Source: Arbacia lixula
Taxonomy: Eukaryota; Echinodermata; Echinoidea; Arbacioida; Arbaciidae
Direction: 5' to 3'
DNA length: 64,000 nucleotides
Assembly: GCA_963669155.1 (NCBI GenBank)
Contig: OZ022587.1
Location: 2,989,179-3,053,178 of the forward strand
The stretch's first letter is position 1. Every line of letters starts with the position of its first letter. Shown piece by piece: positions 25,039 through 38,400 of the stretch. The notes under the pieces were generated by a model, which ran no database searches, was not told where the DNA came from, and saw only the letters and a program-made list of their open reading frames with translations. The translations under genes and the position numbers were made by a program.

Positions 25039-25190
25039 CCTCTCTCTCTCTCTTACAGAGACAGAGATAGAGAGAGGGAGAGAAAGATAGAGACAGAGAG
25101 AGAGAGAGACAGAGAAAGAGACAGGGAGAGAGAAAGAGAGAGAGAGAAAGAAAGAAAGAAAGAGAGTGAGAGGGAGATACGGGGAAATGT
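24437..25190. repeat. CT-rich minisatellite (about 110-bp unit) ending in a GA-rich mirror
   Basis: Units containing ATATCATGTCTCTCCCTTTC and GTCTCCTTTTCTCTCTTTCC recur about five times between 24437 and 25000, then (CT)n runs into AGAGACAGAGATAGAGAG at about 25058, so the pyrimidine block meets a purine block on the same strand. Long Ser/Leu frames here are not genes. Confidence 0.85.
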
Positions 25191-26842
25191 AAACAGAAAG
25201 AGAAAGAGAAGGGGTAGATGAAGGGCAAGAGTGAGATCAAGAGATGCGAGAAAAGATGGGAAAAGACATACGATAGGCTAATGAAGAAATAATAGACTGG
25301 AGAGTGTGAGAAGGTGGACAAAGATGGACATAATGAACCCGAGAAATGGAAATTGAACTCGGAGAGGGGCAGGAGAGAGGTAGATCTAATATAAACAGAC
25401 ATGGTTATGTGGTGGAAGAGAACGGGATTGAGGAAGAATGAGAAAGAAGAAGGAGAGTGAGAGGGGCAAGAAATACAAATGTATGGGAAGGGGAATTGAA
25501 ATAGATTTACAGAGAGAGAGATTAAAGTGGATATGGAAGAAGAAATAGTCGAGAAAAATTATGAATGTAAGAATGCAGAATGTGAGAGGTTGGACACAAA
25601 TTTACTTCACATCCTGAGAGAAAGAACATGAAATTTGTCATGTCGAAGGGAGAAGCCAGAGGAGTAAGCAAACAAAATATGAAAAGCGAAAGAAGATAAG
25701 AAGTATGTTTTTGTAATATTCAAAGTTATTCTAAAGAATTTCATCAATGCATAACATGTGGCTATAAAACAAAAAATTAACATGATAATATGCACAAAAG
25801 TAAAGGATAAATGTGATATTTTGACATCCATTAACTAACGATCTCCGTGCAATAATAACAACATTCGTACATTTTATATTATTTGTCAGACTTTCCTCAT
25901 GCTCTGTTTTATCATTTGTATGTAAGAATAATATCTGATTTTGATGTGTCTTCACAGAATGAAGAGGAAGGCAAACGTATGAGTTGTTTGTTATATTTTT
26001 CTCAAAATTTGACTTTTCGACAGAAATAGAACTGTGAAAATCAGTATATAGATGGCATCACAATATTTTGACTAGCGCCACCAAACGGTAAATGCAATAC
26101 AACCGAGATGGCTCAGTTGGCCCCACTGATCTCTACACTAGTGGGGAGATCAGTGGTTGGCCCATGCAATATCGTTTTATGAAGAGCGCCATCATAATTG
26201 TAAATACATTCTAGCTGTCTGCTACATGGCATGTACTGTCAACGTTGCCTACAACGACCACCTGCCTATAAAGGCATCTTAATTTTTTAGACACTGGAGT
26301 GCGTATGATTTAATCTCTCTATTATAACTGTCCATGGAGAGTGTTTTTCGTCTGTTCCACTTGTGGGTGAATTGTCTAAATGTTGACTGGACATTGTTAG
26401 GACCTTTTTAATGGGGCTCATGCAATGTTGTTATGGATGCAAACGACGTATGCATCATTTTAGAAAAGGGAAGCTCTCTCTTGTTCTGTTTTCCCCTCAA
26501 TCTTTCTCCCCCTTTCTTCGTTTTCAGTGTGTATCAATCCCCTTCGCTCTCTTACCTTGTCTTAATGTCTCTCTCTCTCTCTCTCTCTCTTCCTTTCCAT
26601 TTCTTTTTTTATTTCATCACTCTTTCTTTCTGTCCACAGATTATCATTATAACCATTTCCTCATGTCAGATATTTCTTTCACACTAAATGTGGAATCCAT
26701 GCCCTTTCACAATAATGCGTACTACTTAGAATATATCATTTAACAACTCTGTGAGATTTGACGGTTAAATAAAAGTAAACAATAGATGGTATGGGCACAG
26801 GCGTGGTGATGCATCCAGAACCAGTTATGAATCGAAACCGGT

Positions 26843-27030
26843 TACAGTTCGATATTCCGAAGGTTCGTTTATTCCTAAGGTTCGTTATTCCGAAGGTTCG
26901 TTTATTCCGAAACACGTAAATTGCCTATACCTCGATGCTCGTTAGTCCGAAGACGAAAACGGGTCCGTTAATCCGAGTATTTGTCTCGTAACGTTCGGAT
27001 TAACGAACCTTCCGAATAACGAGTGCTTCC
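26843..27030. mobile_element. Inverted-repeat element with TTCGTTATTCCGAAGG motifs
   Basis: ATTCCGAAGGTTCGTTTATT and GTTCGTTATTCCGAAGG at the left are matched by CGGATTAACGAACCTTCCGA plus ATAACGAG at the right. About 190 bp, no coding capacity. Confidence 0.6.
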
Positions 27031-27113
27031 CTAGAAACCAACTTTGTGTAACCTGGTTGCGATGCTGTTGGACATTCTTTATCTCAACTGATAACGTCTA
27101 GTACTTTAAAGGG

Positions 27114-27776
27114 TTACTAAATTAGAAAAATAAGTTCCCACTAATCTATGTAAAGGTATCCACTAAAAACGAATTTCACATTTGTTTGCCTCAATAAAGT
27201 CTCATTTTGACGAAAATTTGAAAAAAAACGCACGCCTCCAGTCGACGTATGAGAATTCAAAATGCCAAAGATTGTACGGAAGTTAACAATAGACCATTTT
27301 CGTAATGTATTCACAACTTTCCCCCTAACTGCGTAGTAACGCGTTATTGCATTCACCTGTATCTTGTCATTCAGATTCAATGGATGACATGCACTTTGAA
27401 TCTATTAGTTGTTGCTACTCGGACAAATCTCGAACAAGCTTTGGGGTTCCCATTGGTAACGTATTGTTTGAACGGCGTGAATAAACTATTTTATTCACGC
27501 CGTTGGCATTTATGGCATTTTGACTTCTCATACGTCACTGGAGGCGTGTTTTGTTTTTTGTTTTTTTTTTCAAATTTTCGTCAAAATGAGACTTTATTGT
27601 AGCAAACGAATGTGAAATTCGTTTTTAGTGGATAATTTTACATAGGTTAGTGGGAACTACTGGTATAAATATGCGAGGGAAAGAGAGACGTGGAGAGACC
27701 ATGCTGAGGCCTTCATCCAGCAGTGGATCGACAACGGCTGAAGAAGTGGGAACTTATTTTTCTAATTTAGTTACCA
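27114..27776. mobile_element. Foldback element with about 150-bp arms, carrying two secondary insertions
   Basis: The left arm (27114-27262: TTACTAAATTAGAAAAATAA, ACTAATCTATGTAAAG, ACGAATTTCACATTTG, AGTCTCATTTTGACG) pairs with the right arm (27510-27776). A family R copy (27289-27490) fills the centre, and an 86-bp retrotransposon tail interrupts the right arm at 27659-27744. No gene of the host element remains. Confidence 0.8.
27659..27744 (+). mobile_element. 86-bp 5'-truncated non-LTR retrotransposon tail with 10-bp target duplication
   Basis: The insert is bounded by two copies of AGTGGGAACT (27649-27658 and 27745-27754); the uninterrupted site is visible in the opposite arm of the host element. 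Its frame from 27664 ends ARERETWRDHAEAFIQQW then IDNG and a TGA at 27739-27741. This resembles the A-x-[DE]-R-x-x-W-R C-terminal tail typical of reverse-transcriptase polyproteins of LINE-type elements. 5' truncation and a target duplication are what LINE retrotransposition leaves. Family assignment is an inference. Confidence 0.55.
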
Positions 27777-29263
27777 TTTCAAACTAGTCACTGCACTATT
27801 TTTTCCTTTTATCAGTCAAGCTTGAGAAAAAAATGAGAATGACTAGTCTACTGCAGCCAAACCCCTCTATTAAATACTTTGTTTAACAGCCTGGGAGCAA
27901 GGCTACATTCTGACGCGACCATGGGTCCCATTCTTAATGAACTTCAGGATAAAAGTCATATCAAATTTATGAAATCGTGATTTTATAAGATTCAATCAGA
28001 TTTATTTTGCCTCCACATTTTCATATTGTTACTCTATTGTTTCGTATTGTTTCGTATATGGACAACATTCCTTTACAAAGCAGCACATGTATACAATGTA
28101 ACATGTAAGCATGGTATATATTATAGATATCATCGTGATTTAACAAAAACTTTCACAATTATATATAGGTTTTAGTTTTTAAAAAATATATATTATTTTC
28201 ATCCATGAAAAGGTAAAATAAAAACAACCGTGACAGAGACGATAAGACAAAATCCACATAAGAGAAGATCTTTGTGATAATTTCATGATAAACACTTAAA
28301 AATTGAACTTTGTAATAAAATAATTTATAAGAAAGTGGTATAGATGAGGAATGTATTGAATGACGAAGTTTATAGATAGAAACAGAAATATAAAGAGTTG
28401 CTTCCAAAAGGGGCTATATCCATATTTCTTAAAATTGAGTTAATAGTATAAGCAAAGTGAAGAACAAGATTAAGATACCTGTTCATCTCTTAAATTTTTA
28501 CAGTGAATTTAGCTTCTTATGGAAATGAATTCTTCATATGTTGCAGCATTTTTCAATTTTATTGCTAAGATTGTGATTTTACACCAAAAAAATTGTCAGT
28601 GTATAAAAAATCCATATGTGATATAAAAATTAAAATATTCCATTAAACCCTGAAAATATTTAATTAAATCCCGCGTTTGAAATGTTTAATACTCAGTAAG
28701 TAAGTTCTTAAACAATATTTTTCCTGTATATTGCGGTATTTACCCATCTTTACATCTCACGTCTACATACTTCCGTTAATGAAAGGGTAGGCCTTTTGCA
28801 AGTCAGAACATTTTTGTAAGAAACACGGAAAATGGAAGAACTTCCTTTCCAATTATAAAACTGGTAACTGATTTTGAGCGAAATTATATTGCTTGCTAGA
28901 TTTGGAGTACGTTTACGACGGGTAGTCCAAAATCTAGCAGTTACTATAGCCTACAGACCTGATACCGCAATTCGCAATAGCGCACATAACGGCTGTTTGC
29001 ACTGCATAGTGATAAGTTGAGGCAAGCGGCCATTGACCGATCCACTGAACGTTGCAATACGGTATATGAATGTAGACCATGGTCGTTATGTTTCCATTGT
29101 TAGAGTGTACTTATAAATGCTATTTAGAAAATATTAACACTAAAGAGTTTTTGTGTAACTTTTGACCGATTTAGAGAGCCCGCCATTACACATCAACGTG
29201 GCTTAATACCATCACGTATTTATAATTTTGGAACTAATGAGCCTCCGTTGTCATGGTGTCCAT

Positions 29264-29467
29264 TCACGAGTGGGCTCGTCGCTCAACCTCCATGATCTGA
29301 CGCAGCATCTTCTCTGGACTTTCATAAGTCACAATGCGATTGGATACCAGCAGACCCCCCACGTCGTCCGACGCGCTTCGCCTGCGACGCGCTGACGCAC
29401 ACGTCCGCACGCACTCGTTGTTGGTGGAGTCCGTTGCGCAGATTTTGACTGCGCAGTGGATGTAGAC
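29264..29467 (-). CDS. ZP/EGF gene exon 9: ZP-C end, tetrabasic site, stop
   Basis: Encodes [19 protein letters not shown] and [14 protein letters not shown], then a polar tail ending RRAHS and TGA at 29266-29264. No hydrophobic anchor follows. A weak GT (GAG|GTTGAG) near 29287 could splice onward, but no further exon was recognised. Confidence 0.8.
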   Translation of the reverse strand, partial: VYIHCAVKICATDSTNNECVRTCASARRRRSASDDVGGLLVSNRIVTYESPEKMLRQIMEVERRAHS

Positions 29468-32400
29468 CTAGCAGGTAAAATGGAAATAGATTACAGGAAT
29501 AAAGGTACGCTGTTTTCGTATACATTGATTGCTACTATCAAAATATGCCTTTAGATTTGCTTTTGGTAACGGAGGCAATATTCTCAACCATGATGTCAAC
29601 ATAATGATAACGAGTAAACACAATCATGATAATGACAGCTATTATTCGCATTACAATTTCCATCATCAGTATATCATGACAATGATAAAATACTCATGTT
29701 TACATGTAACAAATTATCTATTATGATAGTAACGGAGAGGAAATAAATATAGATGTCGTAGTCGAAATCTTTATTGTAACTAAAGTTAAGTGATTAGTTA
29801 TCATGATAATTGTCGAGACTGATATTATCTAGGTATGTCGTGGAGGCGTGAATTATCTGGTCGGGCAATTGGAAAATAGAGCTCGGGTTCAAATTCTAAA
29901 CGTAACCACTGGACCTAACTCAATCCAGCCATCCACGTCGCATGGTTGCTTACCTCTGTGTAGTCTCCTACAAAGGCGAAAGCTTTAAAGGAAAACCCTT
30001 CTCGCAATTCCCCAAGATTCGTGAAGAGATCCAATGTTGTATCAACGGGGCACCTGTGTAATGCAGTAAATTGGAACCAAACGTAGTCATTATACTACTA
30101 TCAACACAATTTCTTTGAATTGTTTGTTCCGCAGACAAATAAGTAGGAGCAACTGACTGGTAAACAAGTAGGCAGAATAATATTCAAAGTTTGCTACAAA
30201 AGGAGTTGATATTATACAAAATTAAAAAAAAATATATGATCGACAACTTTATGGATTTGTTTGTAGAATGTTGGAAAGAGAGATAAAAAAAAAATGTTTT
30301 GATATATCTCATTATTAAGATACATGGTTATTTAGACGGGAAACATGTAACTAGACCGATACAATGTAGACGTTTGGCAAGCCGTTTTAACATTTTTTCC
30401 TATTTCTTGATATCACGAATTCGATTTCTTGATATCAAGAATTGCCATTGCTTAACTACACAAAACCATTTCTTGATATCAATAATTCGAATTCTTGATA
30501 TCAATAATTCGAATTCTTGATATCACGAATTCATTTCTTGATATCAAGAAATGGTTTTGTGTAGTTAAGCAATGGAAATTCTTGATATCAAGAAATCGAA
30601 TTCGTGATATCAAGAAATAGGAAAAAATGTTTAAACGGCTTGCCATACGTCTACATTGTATCGGTCTAGTTACATGCAAATAGTTAAGCAAAATAGCATA
30701 ACTTCTTTTTTTTTTTTTTTTTTTTGGGGGGGGGGGTCATCAATTACCCGTTATCGATAAGATCGTATCGGATCGTATCATTTGAAGACGGGGTGGGCGT
30801 GGCCCAACAGCTGTCGAGGAAGACGGTTACTATGGGAACCGAATCTAGGTTTACGGCGTAGTAAAGTTTTTGTTTAAGCCACGCCTTCTCGTCGCTCGAG
30901 TGTCCGTTGTACGTGAAGTCTCCGTAGCGATCTAGAGTCAATCTGAAATGGCCGTGTTCTGTAAGGAAATCCGCAATTATACTATTTTTTACACAAAATT
31001 TTACAAAGCATTCAACTCATTTTTATTATTCCACGCTTATAAATATGGAATTGTCTTACGCAAAAAAGTGCTGATATGTGCTTCCCAATGGATGGTATAT
31101 GGTGTGAACAAGTTTTTATGACAATGAAAAAGGGGTGATTTTCTTTTTGCACTTTTTTGTTACTGTCAGCCTCCACACGAATAACAAAAGAGCCACTCAA
31201 GTTCGACAACACAATTCATTGTATTTCACTCCATGTTTAAAATTTAAAAGCATCACATTATCTGAAGTGCTCGATAATTGATAGGTTTACCATCTGCTTT
31301 GATCACCTCGCGACCCCTCTTCAGTATACTTTCGATAAAATACTGTATGTGATTGTGATCTAAGTTGGCAGAGTCCCTCTGAAAATGCGCTTAAAGGGAT
31401 AGTTCACCCTGAAATAAAGTTGATTTTAATAGAAGCAGAATCATGAAAAAAAAACATATTAGTGAAGGTTTGATGAATGATGAAGTTGTGATTGTTTACA
31501 AATTTGACAGTCATTTTGTGCGAGATGCTTTTCCACATGTTATGGACTAAATGTTTTGAATATGTCGATTTTCTCCAAAGAATATGCATCATTTTACCGG
31601 TGCATTTGATACATCATCAGAAATACGTTTTTTTCACACATATCTCTATATGAAAACAAAACAAATCCGTCATCAAAAACAGAGAAAGAGCAGCTGTTGG
31701 AATCATACAGCACAAAGCATATGAAAGAGCACCTCGCACGTGACGTCACAAAATCAAAGTTTTCTTATCCTATTTTCATGAAACCTGAACTAATATGTTT
31801 CTTTCATATTTCTGCTTTTATTAAAAGCAACTAAATTCCAGGGTGGAAAATTGTAAACCTACGATGATGCCGGACCCTAGCCCGCTAGACAACGTCAGAC
31901 CAGTAAATATCTCGTTGAAGTGACGTTGTTAAAACATAAGCCACTGCGGTTTCCAATTGGTGTAACTCGCCGTTAATTGTATCTACCATGATAGCAGCCA
32001 ATAGTTAGTTCACCTGTGATCGTCCCGTCCAGCTCGGCTTCGATGAGATACGGCAAGCCTGCGACGAGTTCGTCTCTCTCGAACACGCACTCGACCGGGA
32101 TGCGAAACGACAAGTCTTCGAACTCGAGGTTAGTGTACAGCACTATGTTCGAGAAGGTAATGGTATCACCATCTTCCTGAAGGAGAAAACAAAATGACAC
32201 GATAGATCAGTTCATAATTACACCATGGTCGGACAACCCACTGAGTAAACAGTACTAGACTGCTGACTAGGATTTTTATATGAAGCTGTTGAGGATGTGG
32301 ATGTATAAAGACATTTTTACAGTGTGTCCGGAACAACAATAGAAGCAGAAACGTTCTTTCACTACCTTCTCAGCGCTGAATAGCTGTTGCCATATCTGCA

Positions 32401-35400
32401 TGAAAATAAGTTGAAAGGTGGTTGACTATCTATTGAATTTCCATTTTATTCTATGAGTAGTGCCATTGAACTGAGGTCATCTTCTACCAGCAATAATAAG
32501 TACAATAATTTACGAAGTGGCTTATTAATACAGGCGTATTTAAAAGTGAAATTGTACATTAATCTCCCGCCCAAAGGAGTGTTAAATGTTTGTCTTTGGT
32601 GTTGGCATTTGGGTATTTCGGTGTGGACACGGACGTATTTGAAATTTAAAAGTGTTTATCGATTTCAAGCGCAAGTGAGTGTTGAAAGTTTGTGATGGTT
32701 TTGGCATATTGGTATGGCAAGTCCACAAGTTTTATGTATTACGGCCACCGCAGGCGGGAAGATTTTGCCCAGATTCTGGAAACTTGCAGGTTCCTGTGAT
32801 TCAGCCAGTGGCAGAGTTGTATACCTGATCGACTCGTGACTTCTGCCATGGCCATTACGTACATGTAGGCCTGCGTTTTTTTTTTTGTGGTACACGCAAA
32901 AGTGCACCGAATGTTGTAAAGACTGCGAAATAGATTTGGTAGATTTAAGGGGATAGTTCACCCTGAAATTAAAGGTGGTTTCAATAAAAGGAGACACATA
33001 CAAGAAACATATTATTGGAGGTTTTATGAAAATCCGTGAAATAGAGCAATTAATGGAATGATACTGTACACAACATATGGGAGACTACCGCGCACGTGAC
33101 GTCACAAAATATTGGAATTTCAAAGTATCAGAACTTTCTTATCCTTACATTTTCGTCAAACCTTTACTAAGATGTTTCTTTCATGTTTCTGTTTTTAATG
33201 AAACCAACTTATCATCAGGGTGAATTATCCCTTTAAAGTACATCTAGGTTTCTTTGGGCGGGGTCAGGATGAGGTGTGCTTGTGTGTGTGAGTGTGTGTG
33301 TGTTGGGGGAGGGGGTGGGGTGGGAGCTTACCGTTAGGTTAGTTCCGCACTGGTTGTATAGCGTTGTCAACTCGATTTGCTCCTCGTCCGTGCCGTCTAT
33401 GCCCATGCATGATTCGTCCGCTAGATGCACGTGGAAGGCCCCATGGGACGGGTGGAGCAGCCCCCTCGATAGGGTCAGTACCATGTCCCGACCTGAACAA
33501 GAAACCTGCACGGCCGTGGTCGAATCTAGGCGATGGTCGAAAATTTAAAACTTGATGACTTGTTCGACAAATTATGTTGTGGGGTTTTGCTTGTAAAAAT
33601 ACAGAAAGAAGATTACTGCTTCCAAGAAATGGAAACTGTACACAAACCATTTTTCTCTGATGTTAACAACTTATGTTAGATATGAAGGAGATACATTTTT
33701 TATTGCTAGTTAAGAGGACGAATGAGGAGAACGGACAAAGAAGATGAAGACTATTAAGAACAACGAACAAAAAATAAAGAAGAGCAACTCAAAGGATACC
33801 AAGAGGATGAGCAAAACGAAGAAAGAAAACAAGAACATTGCAATATTAAAAGGTGGAGCCGACGAAGAGCGAGCAAAGAATAAACTAATACATTTTCTAC
33901 CCCTTCCATTTTTACTAATACTACTGCTCAGACTGCCACAAATTTTCCCTCTGCGCATGCTTACTCGTGTCACAAAGATGACCCATGAATCCCTCTGCGC
34001 ATGCGCAAAAGAAGCCCTGCACCAAGTCGTAGCACGTCGCTCCATTAAAGCAGGGGTCATCGTCGCACTCGTTCACCGGCGTCGGTGTGGGCGTAGATGG
34101 GGCGAGTGTGGTGGGTACTAGGGGTAAAAACTAAACATTATTACGTAACATCCAAATGCTTTCCCCCTCCTTCCCCACGTTTACCTTATGATTCATGCAT
34201 CTCAAAAGAGTATACATGTATTGGTGATAACCTTTGCTGAGGAAATAAAACAACAAACTTCACTACGAGGAATACAATATTTACCATTACTAAAATCAAT
34301 TCGTTTCTGTTGACCCGTTTACAAATAAACTTTTGCTAAAATGGACATGCACTCCATATGTGGAAACGATATAAACAGATAGAACCACTACTGAACAATG
34401 TTGTAACAAAAAAAATGCAAAGAAGAACATTTCCTAGCCGTTGAGAAACATGGGAAAGTCATAAGCCGATGTAAGCGTTTATAAGAATTTTCTTCATTCT
34501 TTCTGCTTTTGTTGATTTTCTGTTGGGCAATCTATCTTTTTTTATGGCTGTAAGAGAAATACTTTACCGATCATATCACACACATTCTTTTACGTTATGT
34601 GTGTTGCTACTATAAAGTGGATACATTCGTAGAGAAAACAGTTATAATGTATTGTCACATATTTCTCAAACTTCTATTGAAACAGAGCTCCGTTCCTTCT
34701 CATTCTCAATTGAGAATGACTTGCAACTTATTGTAGAACAAGCGGAAATTTAGGCATACATCATGCTTACCTAGTTCTACTTTCGGGGCTCATTAAGGAC
34801 AGCAGCGAACAAAAGGGGGAACATTGCCTTCGGAACTATTTACTTATACATGAAACATGTTTGAACTTACATTGGTGGTTAATTGTATATTAGGGAAAGA
34901 CAATAAATCATTCTACTTACTCAATGCTATACAACAAAACTTAATGGATATGTAAACACCTATAACAACACATTTAACCTAAAAATTGGAAATGAAAAAA
35001 TCTAAATGAATTCAAGTTCAACTAACAGGGTAATATCAATGCAATACCACAGTGTGATAGCTTCTATTGACATGGGCTGCTGGGCTAAGACCAGTGAGTG
35101 GTGCTACGTACCAGACAAGCGCTTCTAAAAACGATCATTACCATATTTACCATCTCCTACATTAATTTCAATGTTCCGTACTCATGCTAATTCACTACGT
35201 TTACGACATGCATCTGACAATGTATATTGGAAATGTATACTTTTATTTATGATGTATTTATATAATAAGTGAAAAGAAATGGAATGAAATCATCATGCTG
35301 AATTATAAATCATAACTCATACATGATATCAGAAATACAGAATTATCAAACATCAATGAAAATATACGTGTTTATGAAGAGAAGTATTACTAGAACCATG

Positions 35401-38400
35401 AACAAAACATGCAAAATATATATAAAGCATAAGGTCTTACCTATTTCGCAGTTAAACCCATCAGTTCCAGATGGACATTTACACCTGTACGTCCCTTCTG
35501 CCTTCCGGTTTTTGCACGTCCCATTATTCTGGCAGGGGCTGCTGCGGCATGCGTCGGTGTCTGTGATGCATTGTGGGTATGAACAAGGGCATGATGGGAA
35601 TGGAGGTGGATAGAACAATGATCCTCCTGATATCAATGTAGGCATATTATATTTTTCTTTGACACAAGATTGACCACATAGTACAACGGAGCATATTAAC
35701 GAGTACTTGCCTGGAGTGCATATGGAGTGGTCGTTTTTCTACCATTCGATTGCTAGTGTTTGTGTTATTTTTGTTACGTTGTTGTTGGAAGCAGTTTGCA
35801 TAATTAGGGTGCTTTCTAACGCGAGACCGAACGTCAAGCTACTACGAGTGACGTCATATTTTGCCACTGCGCATGCCCGAAAGCCTTCACTCGCGTCGCC
35901 GTCCAATTCTGACGACGGGAGTCGGGGGAAATTTCCCCGATTCCACGTTGTGGTGAAAACGACAACGCGAGTGCGATTCACTTGTCTGAACAATCGGAAT
36001 AGGTAGGTCTATTTTGTTGTTTCTACTTCTTGCATCATAAAATAGTTTCTTGAGAGGGCTTCAAATATAAACTACCAATCATTATGCGATCACATTTTTC
36101 ATGAAATCGTTTCTTAGATCATGAAAATTTGAGTGAAAGTTTTGAATTTCATGTTTTAGCCTAAGTCATGTTTCCCAGCGGAAATCGACAAGGCCGGCCG
36201 CCTCGGCTGGCGGGCGACACATCGGGTGAGTAGCCTAGCCCAAATGGTTTTAGCTATCGGTTTAAGCGCAGGTATTTGCACAAAAATACTCGTTTATGAA
36301 CATTGTTAGGGTTAACTTTTCTGTTTATGGGTATGTTTAAGAAATTACTAGGCCTATTGTCCAGCATATCGCAGACAGTAGGCCTATGCAAATGCCAGCA
36401 TATCTCTAGATCGGTGTAAGTTAAAGCCTGCGCCGGAGCCTGAAGCTCGCCATTTCGGATGATTCAGCGTGCGATGTATTCGACCATAACGCTGGCGAAG
36501 CTTCGCACCGCTCTACGCACGGTCTTTGATCTGAACATTTAGTCACGTAATAGGGAGCTTTCGTTATAGCCCCGCGGACGGAAACAAGATCAGTGAGCAA
36601 TCTGTTCTCGCCGTCCCTCCTCGACAATTCACATGCAGTTTCGCTAAAAGACAGAGAACGCGAACGACGGTGCGTGTGGCGTCATCTGGCCCACCCCCTA
36701 CCGAGCTTGTCTACAAAACAGCCGGTCGCACGTGCGATTTGCATTACATCATCTGTACGGGCGCTGATTGGCTGCTGTCATCTACTCGTCGAGGACGAGA
36801 AATCTCAGAATTCACGTTCTCGATTCCCCGCGCGGATTCCAGAGCGGGCGGTGGCGCATGCGCAGATCGATCTTGGTGTCGGATTACCGCACTGGAGCCC
36901 GTCCGTCCTCATAACGAAAGCTCACTAATATCGCCGAAGGCCGCGGCCCCGTCGTTAACCGAAAGCGCTTCTGCGACAGAACGAACGAGATCTGCACAAC
37001 CTCGATACGCACCAGTTAACTCGTAGTAGCTGACGTTCGGTCTCGGGTTAGAAAGCTCCGTATTATCAGTAGTGGTGGTGGATATGGTGGCGTTGATGCT
37101 GGTTGTATTTTAGGTTGTTGCTTGTCTTGTTGTTTTGCTGTAGTTGCAGTTGTCATAAAATTATGTAAATGCTTGTACTGTTTTACGATGTTTTACATTT
37201 GTAGTCTTGTACACCATTTGTCCTTCAAATTATCACGTTTACCCGGGATTATTTCTACGAGGTGTCAAGGTAATAACGCTTACCTCGTGTGCAATTGTAG
37301 TCCTTGTAAGGTTCGGGGCATCGGCAGAGGTAGCCCTCTTCCCTGGAGTGTCTGACGACGCACGTGCCTCCATTCTGACAGGGGAACTCCTCGGCACAGA
37401 CATCTAGGATGCAGGAGGGGTAGAAGGATGGGAGGGGGTTAAGGCAGAGGGTTGAATAGGTAGCGGGAGGGGTAGAAGGGTGAGAGGGGTTAATTAAGAT
37501 AGAGGGTCGGATGAGGGGTGATAGAGGCAGGTTTGGGTTATTGTGATTAAGGACTTACTAGGTATTAAAAAACTGTTGACAGTTTTGGATTATGAAAACA
37601 AATAAGTTACAACTCAAACCAAGCTAAAATGGACATATCCTAAAGTCAAAGGATGTCAATGTTTTAATAGCAGCTTTCGTGACATTTCATCAATCACTTT
37701 TCTTGTAAGTACGTACATGTATTTGGATCTAAGCATTTGTGAGAATCACATAATCGGTTCAGAACACAACAGTGGCCATTGTGCATCAAACATGTCAACC
37801 TGCAACTTCTTTTCTGCAGGAAGCATTATGCAGTATGAATGAAGCTGTGTTGGCAGTTGCTAGTGGATTGGCAGTTGTAATATACAATGGTCTTTGTTTT
37901 GTTCTGAATTGATTATCTCATACACACAATTTGTCCAAAATTGAAAATCACAATAAATATTCCAAGGATTATTACAAGAATGATACTTGATGAAATGTCG
38001 CGAAACCTACTTCGAACAAAAAAAATTGACATCTCTTGACTTCATTGTGTGTCATTTTCATCTCGATTCGAGTGGAAATTATTTTTTTTTTTCATTTTTC
38101 AAAGTATCAAAAACCACTTAGTATTACATATTGACATTGAGCTGATTATACTGATGTATAAATTTCAAGTAGGTTTTGGATGAGTCGTCCAAAAACACCG
38201 CAGTTCCTGTAGCCTAGAGTACACGTTGCGGTTTTCCGCTCCACAGTGTCCGCGGTGGTGCGAACAGTGCGTAGATTGGCAGCACAGCGCCGCTGTCCCC
38301 TGCAATACTGTAATATGGACGATGGGCGCTATGAAACTGTGCATTTCAAACGGGAAAAAAAATGATAGTTTTTAACTTTTCGTGCAAATTAACAGTTAGG

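Larger units (their letters stand above)
25190..29263. other. Intergenic region between the Ig-gene promoter and the ZP gene 3' end
   Basis: No gene recognised. It begins with GA-rich sequence to about 25560, then unremarkable AT-rich sequence, a CT-rich patch at about 26570-26635, the TTCGTTATTCCGAA inverted-repeat block, the nested foldback element at 27114-27776 and AT-rich sequence to 28700. At 28790-29090 a repeat (AACTTCCTTTCCAATTATAA..TTGCTTGCTAGATTTGG) is shared with 48690-48860. Confidence 0.5.

Noticed and set aside
24436..25221. 261-residue Ser/Leu-rich frame
   Set aside because: CT minisatellite; the last part is simply the GA mirror read as Arg/Glu.
26098..26165. tRNA-like GATGGCTCAGTTGG segment
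   Set aside because: The following sequence is a short hairpin (CCACTGATCTC / GAGATCAGTGG) rather than a cloverleaf and there is no B box at the right distance.
38200..38340. Possible extra EGF exon between ZP gene exons 1 and 2
   Set aside because: The translated sequence lacks the six-Cys EGF spacing and resembles a dispersed repeat; the gene is in phase without it.
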